Source: MPNP01 sp026710155
Lineage (GTDB): Bacteria > Pseudomonadota > Alphaproteobacteria > Rhodobacterales > Rhodobacteraceae
Length of the DNA stretch: 64,000 bases
Assembly: GCA_965200885.1 (NCBI GenBank)
Contig: OZ241737.1
Coordinates: forward strand, 868,001 to 932,000
Reading direction: 5' to 3'
The notes below the pieces were generated by a model. It searched no databases. It saw only the letters and a list, made by a program, of their open reading frames with translations, and was not told the origin of the DNA. This document shows, in pieces, positions 16,341 to 24,073 of this stretch. The position numbers and the translations under genes are program-made. Position 1 is the first letter of the stretch; each line of letters starts with the position of its first letter.

Positions 16341-16649
16341 TATGCTGCTTTTCTTAGTCCAAGTATGTTCGGCATTCCGCCATTGATTATTCGTTCAACG
16401 CTCAACCCTTGAATAAAATTAAATTCTCCTGTCCAATCCCTTATCCTCTTCTTCCTCAGTCCATGACCAAGTGTCCTTGAATGCCATGACAGGTTTAATA
16501 TCTTTGTATTGACCCTTGAACGGCAGGTTGTAGTTACTTTTGGAGTTGAATGGCGGGTCCGGATAAATTAAATCAACACCATCGTTTGGCAATGCGTTAT
16601 GATCACTGATAACATCAAGGCAATCCTTTGCGTCAATTGTTCCAGTCAC
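16340..16649 (-). pseudogene. DNA methyltransferase passenger gene with a large internal deletion
   Basis: The first 70 or so residues are the start of a beta-class N4/N6 DNA methyltransferase: the catalytic motif IV DPPF occurs in VDLIYPDPPFNSKSNYNLPF. After DTWSWTEEEEDKG the frame ends at TAA, but in the next frame the sequence EFNFIQGLSVERIINGGMPN, ILGLRKAA continues to a TAA at 16340-16342 and looks like the normal C-terminus. The central part, including the AdoMet-binding FxGxG region and target recognition, is missing, so the enzyme cannot work. Its start overlaps the transposase stop by four bases. Confidence 0.7.
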
Positions 16650-17623
16650 GACCTGGCACCTGAATCCAACCCGTTATCAGTGGTAAGTTGCTTGTAGGTC
16701 AATCTTCTCTTTTCCATCCCCTCGACCATGCCAACCAGGATCTCAAGGGTATCAAGTGGTCTTGCATTGTGTCTACCAGTAAACTCACAAACATGCCTCT
16801 GAAGGTGCTTCGGTAACATCTTGTGGAAGGTTCCCTTGTGGGAGCGTTTAAGCATCGACCGGAAGGACTCGATGCCATTGGTATGAACCATGCCCTCTAC
16901 AAAAACTTCCGCACTGTGATTGACCGTCAAATGATGGGCAAGTCCCTTGCGGCTTCGGCTTTCATCGGTGTATTTTTCGGCATCCTCTTCAACATTCTCA
17001 TTGATGAATCCCTGTAATGTCAACTTGCTGGCATCAATCACAACCCTTGCCTTGACATTGTTGGTTTCCCTGTCCTTTACACCGATTATTGCGGTCTTGC
17101 CGACAGTTCCCCGACCCTTCTTGACCTTGTCCTTGTTGTGCTTGTCCTTTTCCTTGCCTCCCCCCATGTAGGTTTCATCGGCTTCAATCGGACCGGCAAA
17201 GATTTCCAGACCTTCAAGTGAATCCTGATGGGTTTCCCTGATTCGGTGAGCCATGAACCAAGCGGATTTCCGGGTGATTCCCAAGTCCCTGTGAAGTTTC
17301 AAACTTGACACCGACTTCAAGCCAGTGCTCAAAAGATAAAATCCGAATGCCCATTGCTGGAAACCTATCGGGGAACTGTGCATCACCGTATCGGTCTTGA
17401 CAGAAAAATCCTTGCGGCATGAACGACATCTGAAAACCGTTTTCTTGACGTCTTTACCTGGCTTGGTATGAATATCCTTGGATGTGAACTTCGGGCATTC
17501 AACCCCGTTTTTCCATCGCTTGCTGATGAACCATTGCTCGGCTGTATCATCGTCAGGGAACATCTTCATGAGTTGGGGAAGCGAGATTGCCTTGCGGTCA
17601 TGTTTTCCGGGTGCCTTTGTCAT
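16646..17623 (-). CDS. IS1595-family transposase
   Basis: About 325 residues. The N-terminal half has a zinc-binding region (CPKF...FRCRSCRKDFSVKTDTVMH) and the helix GLKSVSSLKLHRDLGITRKS; the catalytic domain begins at EADETYMGGGKEKDKH (first Asp) and includes VHTNGIESFRSMLKRSHKGT and the late Asn/Glu region typical of ISXO2/IS1595 DDE transposases. ATG 17623 follows GAGG by nine bases; ATG 17629 is an alternative. The frame is intact, so the element may still be active. The stop overlaps the methyltransferase start by four bases. Confidence 0.9.
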   Translation of the reverse strand: MTKAPGKHDRKAISLPQLMKMFPDDDTAEQWFISKRWKNGVECPKFTSKDIHTKPGKDVKKTVFRCRSCRKDFSVKTDTVMHSSPIGFQQWAFGFYLLSTGLKSVSSLKLHRDLGITRKSAWFMAHRIRETHQDSLEGLEIFAGPIEADETYMGGGKEKDKHNKDKVKKGRGTVGKTAIIGVKDRETNNVKARVVIDASKLTLQGFINENVEEDAEKYTDESRSRKGLAHHLTVNHSAEVFVEGMVHTNGIESFRSMLKRSHKGTFHKMLPKHLQRHVCEFTGRHNARPLDTLEILVGMVEGMEKRRLTYKQLTTDNGLDSGARS

Positions 17624-17809
17624 TCTCATTTTCCTCAAAACCCGAATTAAAATACCCACAAGCTAACTGTTTTGTTTGAAATTGCCAACCCCTTGCACTC
17701 TGTTTTTGAAGATATTTGGGTATCCAAGTATATAATCCCCAATAAAAAACAGGGCTTTGGTAAATCCAGTAATAAACAATACTTTTTAAGATGTCAGACT
17801 TTTGGATTA

Positions 17810-18478
17810 TCAATTCTTGGGGGCATTGTTCAAAAAGGCAATCTGGTGAAACTCCGATTGCTTGGGGCTTCGCTGGTATCTTTGACTGACAGGGCATATC
17901 CTTCTGACATTGCAACCCAAGGTCAGGCAATCATACCCTTCTTCTGAACCGATATAAGTTCGACACCCGAGCGCATCATAGTGGTCGGGCGTTAAGACAC
18001 CCACCGGACAGGCTGAAATACAGGGTTTATCGCCACAGGTAACACAGGGGCTTTGTTCGGGTGTTTTGGGCAAGGTTATATGGTACTTGTAAGCCAAAGC
18101 ACCTCGATAGGAAACCAGAAGACCGGCCGTATCATGAACCATAAACTGAACCGGGGATTGCCAGCTGCGTCCCGTTTTCAGTGCCCAGGTCAAAAAGGGA
18201 TGATAGGGAGGACCCCCAAATGGGAAATAGGGCTTCCCGTCAGTTTCTTCCCCAATCAAGTCGATCACCCTTTTGGACCATTGGTCCAGTGGATTGGGCA
18301 AGCCATTCTTGATTTCGTCCTGTGTATTCAGGTATTGCCAAAATCCCGGCTCCTTGGGGCCCAGCATTAACAGGGTCTTGGTACCTTCCGGAACCTTGTC
18401 ATCCGCTTCGGGATGAAAACCGCCATAAATGTCCAGTTGATACTGGCCTGCGATGTCAAGGATTTGACTATAGTCCAT
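17810..18478 (-). CDS. 4Fe-4S ferredoxin-domain protein
   Basis: A 222-residue soluble protein. The C-terminal part has a two-cluster cysteine pattern: CVTCGDKPCISACPVG (about residues 141-156) and later CLTLGCNVRRICPV (about 180-193). The N-terminal 120 residues include MLGPKEPGFWQYL and PYFPFGGPPYHPFLTWA, seen in ferredoxin-like proteins distantly related to epoxyqueuosine reductase that often sit next to argB in Rhodobacterales. It probably transfers electrons, but partner and role are unknown. It follows argB on the same strand, 24 bases away, and its 3' end lies about 70 bases from the IS1595 right end. Confidence 0.75.
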   Translation of the reverse strand: MDYSQILDIAGQYQLDIYGGFHPEADDKVPEGTKTLLMLGPKEPGFWQYLNTQDEIKNGLPNPLDQWSKRVIDLIGEETDGKPYFPFGGPPYHPFLTWALKTGRSWQSPVQFMVHDTAGLLVSYRGALAYKYHITLPKTPEQSPCVTCGDKPCISACPVGVLTPDHYDALGCRTYIGSEEGYDCLTLGCNVRRICPVSQRYQRSPKQSEFHQIAFLNNAPKN

Positions 18479-18502
18479 CGGAAGTTTGTAAAAAAGAGTT
18501 GG

Positions 18503-19357
18503 TTATTGAGGCGAACGAGATATCAGGGTTCCAATTCCATGAGGAGTAAAGAGTTCCAGCAGTACTGAATTAGGTGTTTTGCCATTCAAGATGACAACCG
18601 CCCTGACGCCTTTCCTGACTGCATTCAAGGCGGTTTCGGTTTTTGGAAGCATGCCTCCCTTGATGATCCCTGATTGTATGAGTGATTCGACTTCCTCAGG
18701 GATAAGTCTTGAGATCAGTGTATCCTTGTTGTCAAGCACACCGTCAACATCCGTCAACAATAACAACCTGTCGGCATTGAGTGCTGAGGCAATGGCTCCT
18801 GCTGCGGTATCGCCATTGACATTCAGCGTTGTACCATCCTCACCTACTCCAATTGGAGCAATGACTGGAATCAATCCGTTCTTGAAAAGGTCTCGCAGTA
18901 CCGTTGCGTTGACCTTCTTGGGAATACCTACCAAACCGAGTTCCGGTTCAGCCATTTCACAAACCATGATATTGGCATCCTTGCCGGATATTCCAATGGC
19001 CTGACCACCTTCCATGTTTATGGCTTGAACTATCTGCTTGTTAACGTGTCCCGAGAGAACCATCTCGGCGATTTCCACGATTTCGGGGCTGGAGACCCTT
19101 TTGCCATTGATGAAACTGGATTCTATACCCAGACGATCCAGGGTGAGATTTATTTTGGGGCCACCACCATGGACAGCTACGGCATTGATGCCAATTTGTC
19201 TCATCAAGACAATGTCCTTGGCGAAACTGGTCAGAGATTCTCCAATGGCATTCCCGCCAATTTTTACAACGACAACAGAATTGTCATAGCGTTGCATGTA
19301 GGGCAAGGCCTCTGAGAGGGTTTTCGCTGTTGTCAACCAATTCCTCGTGGTAACCAT
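18503..19357 (-). CDS. argB: Acetylglutamate kinase
   Basis: 284 residues, an amino-acid kinase fold. It phosphorylates N-acetyl-L-glutamate, the second step of arginine synthesis. Visible landmarks: VVVKIGGNAIG near residue 29 (ATP phosphate loop), VAVHGGGPKINLTLDRLGI (substrate loop), and LNVNGDTAAGAIASALNADR near 177 with LLLTDVDGVLDN after it. The length is a little shorter than the usual near-300 residues. engB lies 80 bases upstream on the same strand, as in many alphaproteobacteria. argG is elsewhere in the window, so the arginine genes are scattered. Confidence 0.95.
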   Translation of the reverse strand: MVTTRNWLTTAKTLSEALPYMQRYDNSVVVVKIGGNAIGESLTSFAKDIVLMRQIGINAVAVHGGGPKINLTLDRLGIESSFINGKRVSSPEIVEIAEMVLSGHVNKQIVQAINMEGGQAIGISGKDANIMVCEMAEPELGLVGIPKKVNATVLRDLFKNGLIPVIAPIGVGEDGTTLNVNGDTAAGAIASALNADRLLLLTDVDGVLDNKDTLISRLIPEEVESLIQSGIIKGGMLPKTETALNAVRKGVRAVVILNGKTPNSVLLELFTPHGIGTLISRSPQ

Positions 19358-19438
19358 TTTAAATTTCCCGATAAACCAATAAGTTTCCAGCTACAACTTT
19401 ACTGGTATAAAAACCAAAATACTGGTCTTTGCAACAAA

Positions 19439-20101
19439 TTACACCAATTCGGCAATAGCGGTTTGCAAATTGCTAATACCAGATTTAGTTTTTGAACTTG
19501 TAAATATAACCTCAGGCAATCCGACAGGATAATTGGATATGGTTTTACCTGCCATATCCAGGAGATTGGATTTTTGTTCCTGCTTGACCTTGTCAAGCTT
19601 GGTATAGATCATCTGGAAGGATACAGCATTGTCATTGAGCAATTGAAGAAATTCATGATCAATCTGCTTGGGTCCGATCCTTGCATCCACCAGTACAAAT
19701 ACCCTGCGCAAAGAGGCTCTGCCTCGCAGATAGACCGACAAAAGCTTTTGCCTCCTTTCCTTGATCGATTTCGGCATTTTGGCAAAACCATAACCGGGCA
19801 GGTCCACAAGATAGTGGTTTTCGCCAATGCAAAAATAATTTATTTCCTGGGTTCTTCCTGGTGTATTCGAGGTTCGGGCCAGATTCTTCCGGTGGGTCAG
19901 GGAATTGATCAGGGAAGATTTGCCAACGTTGGAGCGACCACAAAAACAGACCTCAACCCTGTTCGGTTCGGGCAGACCCGAAGTATGTACCACTCCCTTT
20001 AGAAAGGTTATTTCCCGAGAAAACAGTTTTCTTCCCGCAACGCTTTGCTCAAAGGTAAGTTCCGGCGGACTTGTGATACTCAATTCAAAGGGCTTGTCCA
20101 T
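19439..20101 (-). CDS. engB: Ribosome biogenesis GTPase EngB (YihA/YsxC)
   Basis: 220 residues from ATG 20101; an upstream TTG would add 15 residues. All GTPase motifs are present: G1 CGRSNVGKSS, G2 region SNTPGRTQEINYF, G3 DLPGYGFA, G4 YTKLDKVKQ and G5 FTSSKTKSG. EngB is essential in many bacteria for late assembly of the large ribosomal subunit. It lies in the conserved order yidC-engB-argB with a 76-base gap to yidC. Confidence 0.94.
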   Translation of the reverse strand: MDKPFELSITSPPELTFEQSVAGRKLFSREITFLKGVVHTSGLPEPNRVEVCFCGRSNVGKSSLINSLTHRKNLARTSNTPGRTQEINYFCIGENHYLVDLPGYGFAKMPKSIKERRQKLLSVYLRGRASLRRVFVLVDARIGPKQIDHEFLQLLNDNAVSFQMIYTKLDKVKQEQKSNLLDMAGKTISNYPVGLPEVIFTSSKTKSGISNLQTAIAELV

Positions 20102-20177
20102 TTTTCTTTTCAAATCCCGGAATTCTCCCCAAGCCTTGTAGACCAAGCTTCATTCGTCAAAATTGCAAATCAGAGGT

Positions 20178-22094
20178 TTACTTCTTCTTTTTGCCTTTCT
20201 TGGCTGATCCCTTGGCTTTGGGGGAAGGAAGTTCTTCCTTTTGCTTGGGAGTCCCGACTATGGGTAAATTGGTCTTGGCAAAACCATTCCTTATATTCCC
20301 GAGTATATCCGGTTTCACCCCTTGGCTTCTCATGATTATGTATTGCTGGGCAAAGGTAATCAGGTTGTTGGCAATCCAGTAGATGATCAATCCGCTGGCG
20401 AATTGACCCAGCATGAACATGAAAACCCATGGCAACCAGGCAAAAACCATGGCCTGGGTTGGATCGGTTGGAGCGGGGTTGAGTTTTTGTTGCAACCACA
20501 TGGAGACACCAAGCATGATCGGCAGGACACCAAGGGAAATCAGTGCCAGCAGGCTACCGGTTTCCGGCGCTGACCAAGGCAATGCACCAAACAGATTCAG
20601 AATGGATGTCGGATCAGGTGCCGATAAATCCCTTACCCAAAGAACAAATGGGGCATGCCTCATTTCAATTGTGACAAAGATAACCTTGTAGAGGGAAAAG
20701 AAAATTGGAATTTGGGGCAGAATCGGCAAGCAACCGGCAGCAGGATTGATTTTCCTTTCACGGTACATGGCCATCATTTCCTGTTGCATTCTCTTGCGGT
20801 CATCCCCAACCCTTTCCTTGATCTTTTCCATCTCGGGTTGTAGTTCCTTCATGCGGGCCATTGATACGTAGGATTTGTAGGCAAGAGGAAACAAAAAAGC
20901 CTTGATGATCAAGGTCAGACAAAGGATGGACCATCCCATGTTTCCGACTTTGCCATTAATCCAGTACAGGAGCTGGAAGATCGGTTTGGTCAGAAAGAAG
21001 AACCATCCCCAATCAATCGAGTCCTCAAAGCGGTCGATGCCATAATTATCCTGATAATTCTTGATGGGGGTCCATTGCTTGGCGCCTGCAAACAGATAGG
21101 TAACCGTTTCAACGGTCGAATTGGGATAAACCTCGACCGCATGATATCTGGATTCTGCCTGGTAGATATCCGTTCTGTCCGAATATTTGGCAACTGAGGT
21201 AAAGGGGGTACCCGATTGGGGAGCCAGGGTCGTCATCCAGTATTTATCGGTGAATCCAACCCAACCATTCGACTGAACGGTTTGTTTTTCCAAGTTGGCA
21301 CGCTCAACCGTATCATAATCCAGATCCGGGACATTGTCATAATCTACTTCCTGCAACTCCCCGTCCGTCATACGTACCACGCCTTCGTGGAGAATGAAGA
21401 AATTCTGCAGATTCTGCGGTTCACCATGACGTGCAATGATTCCATAAGGAGCCATCCGTAATGTGACATTTCCGTTGTTGGTAACACTTTGGGTTACCGT
21501 GAAGAGATAATCCTCGTCCACTTCAATGATCCTGCGGAAGGTCACCCCTTTGTCATTGGTCCAGGCCAATACAAGGGGAGTTTCAGGTGTTATGTCCCGG
21601 CCACTTTCAATTGTCCATGGTGTTGAACTGCCAGGTACATCATCAAATTCAAGATTGCCTGCCGGTGACCATCCGAAAAGTACATAGTAGGCACTATTGA
21701 CACCTGCCGGTGACAACAGCCTGACAATGTCGGAATCCTCTTTCAGGGTCTCATTGTATTTCTTGAGTGACAAATCGTCAATTCTCCCTCCGGCAAGGGA
21801 AATTGAACCAGTCAAACTCGGTGTGCTGATGGTGATGCGCTTGGAGTTCTCCAAAGCCTCGTCCAGCGGTACTTCACCAAGTGTATTGGAAGCTAAAGAG
21901 ACAGCGGAACCAGTCGTGGGGGGAGTAACGGCCACACCATCTTCGGAGATGCCTTCCTGTTGGACCTGTTGACCCTCAACAGGGGGCTGGGGTTCCTCGG
22001 GTGCAAACAGCAAGACCCAAAGCAGAATTACCACAAAGCTCAGTCCGACGGCCATGAGCATGTTTTTGTTTTGTTCATCCATAGACTTGTTCAT
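20178..22094 (-). CDS. yidC: Membrane protein insertase YidC
   Basis: 638 residues. The N-terminal signal-anchor (LMAVGLSFVVILLWVLLF) is followed by a long periplasmic domain (to about residue 360) and the C-terminal Oxa1/YidC core with five membrane segments; the segment SYVSMARMKELQPEMEKIKE is the cytoplasmic coiled-coil loop, and the end is Lys-rich (SAKKGKKKK), which helps ribosome contact. YidC inserts inner-membrane proteins alone or with SecYEG. The gene belongs to the rpmH-rnpA-yidD-yidC-engB series on this strand. Confidence 0.96.
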   Translation of the reverse strand: MNKSMDEQNKNMLMAVGLSFVVILLWVLLFAPEEPQPPVEGQQVQQEGISEDGVAVTPPTTGSAVSLASNTLGEVPLDEALENSKRITISTPSLTGSISLAGGRIDDLSLKKYNETLKEDSDIVRLLSPAGVNSAYYVLFGWSPAGNLEFDDVPGSSTPWTIESGRDITPETPLVLAWTNDKGVTFRRIIEVDEDYLFTVTQSVTNNGNVTLRMAPYGIIARHGEPQNLQNFFILHEGVVRMTDGELQEVDYDNVPDLDYDTVERANLEKQTVQSNGWVGFTDKYWMTTLAPQSGTPFTSVAKYSDRTDIYQAESRYHAVEVYPNSTVETVTYLFAGAKQWTPIKNYQDNYGIDRFEDSIDWGWFFFLTKPIFQLLYWINGKVGNMGWSILCLTLIIKAFLFPLAYKSYVSMARMKELQPEMEKIKERVGDDRKRMQQEMMAMYRERKINPAAGCLPILPQIPIFFSLYKVIFVTIEMRHAPFVLWVRDLSAPDPTSILNLFGALPWSAPETGSLLALISLGVLPIMLGVSMWLQQKLNPAPTDPTQAMVFAWLPWVFMFMLGQFASGLIIYWIANNLITFAQQYIIMRSQGVKPDILGNIRNGFAKTNLPIVGTPKQKEELPSPKAKGSAKKGKKKK

Positions 22095-22226
22095 CCATCA
22101 ACAGAAAGTATTTCCGCCATTTCAACCTATTCTCAACCTGTCAACAAATAGTTGTATTGAAATAATCTTCAATTAAGAGCCGTTCAGGAAAAAAGTGGGA
22201 TATGAAACGGATAATTTGTTGAAAAA

Positions 22227-22448
22227 CTAGTCAGGTACGTTATCAATACCGGATTGCCCCCAGGGATGACACTTCCCCAGCCGCTTGATGGTAAGCCATG
22301 TACCTTTTATTGCTCCATGTTTTTCCAAGGCTTCAAGAGCATAGGCGGAACAGGTCGGTTGAAATCGGCAATGCATTCCAACGAAAGGGCTGCCAATCAA
22401 ACGGTATAACCTTATTGGAAGGGAAAAAACATAAGCAAGAGGTGTCAT
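22227..22448 (-). CDS. yidD: Membrane protein insertion efficiency factor YidD
   Basis: 73 residues with the family core IRLYRLIGSPFVGMHCRFQP, TCSAYALEALEKHGAIKG and the C-terminal CHPWGQSGIDNVP. YidD is a small membrane-associated protein with three conserved Cys that aids YidC-dependent insertion. It starts three bases after the rnpA stop, as usual. Confidence 0.95.
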   Translation of the reverse strand: MTPLAYVFSLPIRLYRLIGSPFVGMHCRFQPTCSAYALEALEKHGAIKGTWLTIKRLGKCHPWGQSGIDNVPD

Positions 22449-22451
22449 GAA

Positions 22452-22865
22452 TCAAATTTTTCCTGATCTCTCATTACCGTCTTTGACCTTGGCACCATGA
22501 TGTATTCTGTCCAAGGCCCATTTGAGGTCCTGCCCCATGTCTTCAAAATTCATATTTACAGTCGTGTTCCTGAATCCAATCAATACATAGTCCCAGCCGA
22601 GTTCACCAAAGTGTGGAAGGATATCATGGGCAAGGTGCCTGAGTCTCCGTTTGGCCCGGTTCCGGGTTACGGCATTCCCCAATTTCCTTGAACATGTTAT
22701 CCCCAATCTGATCGCCGAGTCGTTTTCTATCGCTTCTCTCGGAAGTCCCTGAATCAGGAAACCCCTGGTATGCCATTTTAGTCCAGTTGCTAATTTGAGG
22801 AATTCTTTTCTCTTTTTGAGGGATATTATTTTCCTGCGATTTTCTTCCCGGCCTTCAACTTTCAT
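22452..22865 (-). CDS. rnpA: Ribonuclease P protein component
   Basis: 137 residues, basic. The RNase P protein signature is clear in RLGITCSRKLGNAVTRNRAK followed by RRLRHLAHDILP, the RNR motif that binds the catalytic RNA. It helps process tRNA 5' ends. It lies between rpmH and yidD in the conserved order; the start ATG at 22865 is 48 bases after the rpmH stop. Confidence 0.94.
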   Translation of the reverse strand: MKVEGREENRRKIISLKKRKEFLKLATGLKWHTRGFLIQGLPREAIENDSAIRLGITCSRKLGNAVTRNRAKRRLRHLAHDILPHFGELGWDYVLIGFRNTTVNMNFEDMGQDLKWALDRIHHGAKVKDGNERSGKI

Positions 22866-22912
22866 CGCCCCAACTCAATTTTCATCAGGGTGTATTCACA
22901 GAAAAGTGAGAT

Positions 22913-23047
22913 CTAGGCAGAAAGCACCTTACGCCCTTTGGCTCTTCTTCGGTTGAGAATGGCTCTACCGGCCTTCGTTGCCATTCTGGCACGAAAACCA
23001 TGACGTCGCTTGCGAACAAGGTTACTCGGCTGAAAGGTCCGTTTCAT
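22913..23047 (-). CDS. rpmH: Ribosomal protein bL34
   Basis: 44 residues read from the complement: start MKRTFQPSNLVRKRRHGFRA, end MATKAGRAILNRRRAKGRKV followed by LSA and TAG. This is a normal, full-length L34 of the large subunit. It is the first gene of the rpmH-rnpA-yidD-yidC unit, so the AT-rich gap upstream (23048-23241) should hold its promoter, and a divergent promoter for the VTT gene. Confidence 0.97.
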   Translation of the reverse strand: MKRTFQPSNLVRKRRHGFRARMATKAGRAILNRRRAKGRKVLSA

Positions 23048-23241
23048 GTCTTCCTCATTTTCTGTCCAAAAAATCAAGGTTTTAATAATAGACCCAAGAT
23101 TTAAGATGAAATTCCCTTAAATCAAGTTATTTTGAAAGTCCGACTTGCCAATTTATTATTTCACATGGAGCTAATCCGAGACATTCATTAAATTGGGCCA
23201 CTGATTATTTTAGTTAAAATGGATTATGGACAAGAAGGGGA

Positions 23242-23982
23242 TTGAAAGTGGAAAGCAAAAAAAATGAGGGTTTGAACCTGAAAAAACTCTTGCCACTGGC
23301 ACTTATCGTGATGGTTGCCGTGATAGGCTTTGTTTCACTCAGAGACTACCTGACTTTTGAAACACTTCGGGATAACCGGGAAACCCTGATTCATTTCAGG
23401 GACAACAATTACCTTGTCACTTCGCTCGGCTTCCTTTGCATATATATAATCATCGTTGCCTTCTCCCTTCCGGGAGCAGCCATTGCATCCCTGACCGGAG
23501 GTTTTTTGTTCGCACTGTTTCCGGGAACACTTTATAATGTCCTGGCTGCAACAATTGGTGCCACCATTATTTTCGTGGCCGCGAGGATGGGGTTGGGAGA
23601 TTTCCTTTCCAAAAAAATGGATACCAGTACGGGAACAGTTCAAAAACTCAGGGACGGATTGCGCGAAAATGAAATCAGCGTTCTTTTTCTATTGCGTCTG
23701 GTGCCCGCGGTTCCCTTCTTTGTTGCCAACCTGCTACCGGCACTGGTCGGGGTTAAATTCAGGAATTTTGTCTTTACGACCTTCTTCGGAATCATTCCCG
23801 GTGCTTTGGTATATACCTGGGTTGGTGTTGGCTTGGGAGAAGTTTTTGCCCGTGGGGAAGCACCCAATCTGGGCATTATATTCGAATGGTATATCCTCGG
23901 TCCAATCCTCGGACTTTGTGCTCTGGCATTGCTGCCGATTTTGATCAATATCTTGAGAAAAAACAAAAAGGGCCATGGGTGA
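23242..23982 (+). CDS. TVP38/TMEM64 (VTT/DedA-like) membrane protein
   Basis: 246 residues with about five or six membrane segments. The VTT signature is visible as VAFSLPGAAIASLTGGFLFA near residue 73 and LFLLRLVPAVPFFVANLLPA near 150, followed by GVKFRNFVFTTFFGIIPGAL. The start is TTG at 23242 after AAGGGG. Proteins of this superfamily act as lipid scramblases or transporters in membranes; the function of this one is unknown. Divergent from rpmH. Confidence 0.85.
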   Translation: MKVESKKNEGLNLKKLLPLALIVMVAVIGFVSLRDYLTFETLRDNRETLIHFRDNNYLVTSLGFLCIYIIIVAFSLPGAAIASLTGGFLFALFPGTLYNVLAATIGATIIFVAARMGLGDFLSKKMDTSTGTVQKLRDGLRENEISVLFLLRLVPAVPFFVANLLPALVGVKFRNFVFTTFFGIIPGALVYTWVGVGLGEVFARGEAPNLGIIFEWYILGPILGLCALALLPILINILRKNKKGHG

Positions 23983-24059
23983 TCCATTGCCAATGGGCAG
24001 GAACCGTGCGTGCAGTTTACGGCCTGTTTGTTTCAACTTTTATTGCCGTTGGGTGGATT

Positions 24060-24073
24060 AGGAGGTTAGTCTG
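24060..24073 (+). promoter_or_regulatory. Ribosome binding site pointing to a CTG start
   Basis: AGGAGG at 24060-24065 lies five bases before CTG 24071-24073. This CTG opens the histidine kinase frame with a typical N-terminus (MKTSKEEGIFLSRLIILYSS), just before the first membrane helix. The only other candidate is TTG 24140, which lies in the middle of that helix. Confidence 0.6.

Larger units (their letters stand above)
16145..17740 (-). mobile_element. IS1595-family insertion sequence with passenger genes (1.6 kb)
   Basis: The outer ends are 25-base inverted repeats with one mismatch: 16145-16169 starts GGGGATTATATACTTG and the complement of 17716-17740 starts identically. Flanking octamers AATTAAAA (16137-16144) and AATAAAAA (17741-17748) differ at one base and could be the 8-bp target duplication expected for the family. 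The content on the minus strand is transposase, then a partly deleted DNA methyltransferase, then a 53-codon gene. The element lies between the small membrane protein and the 4Fe-4S protein gene. Confidence 0.88.
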
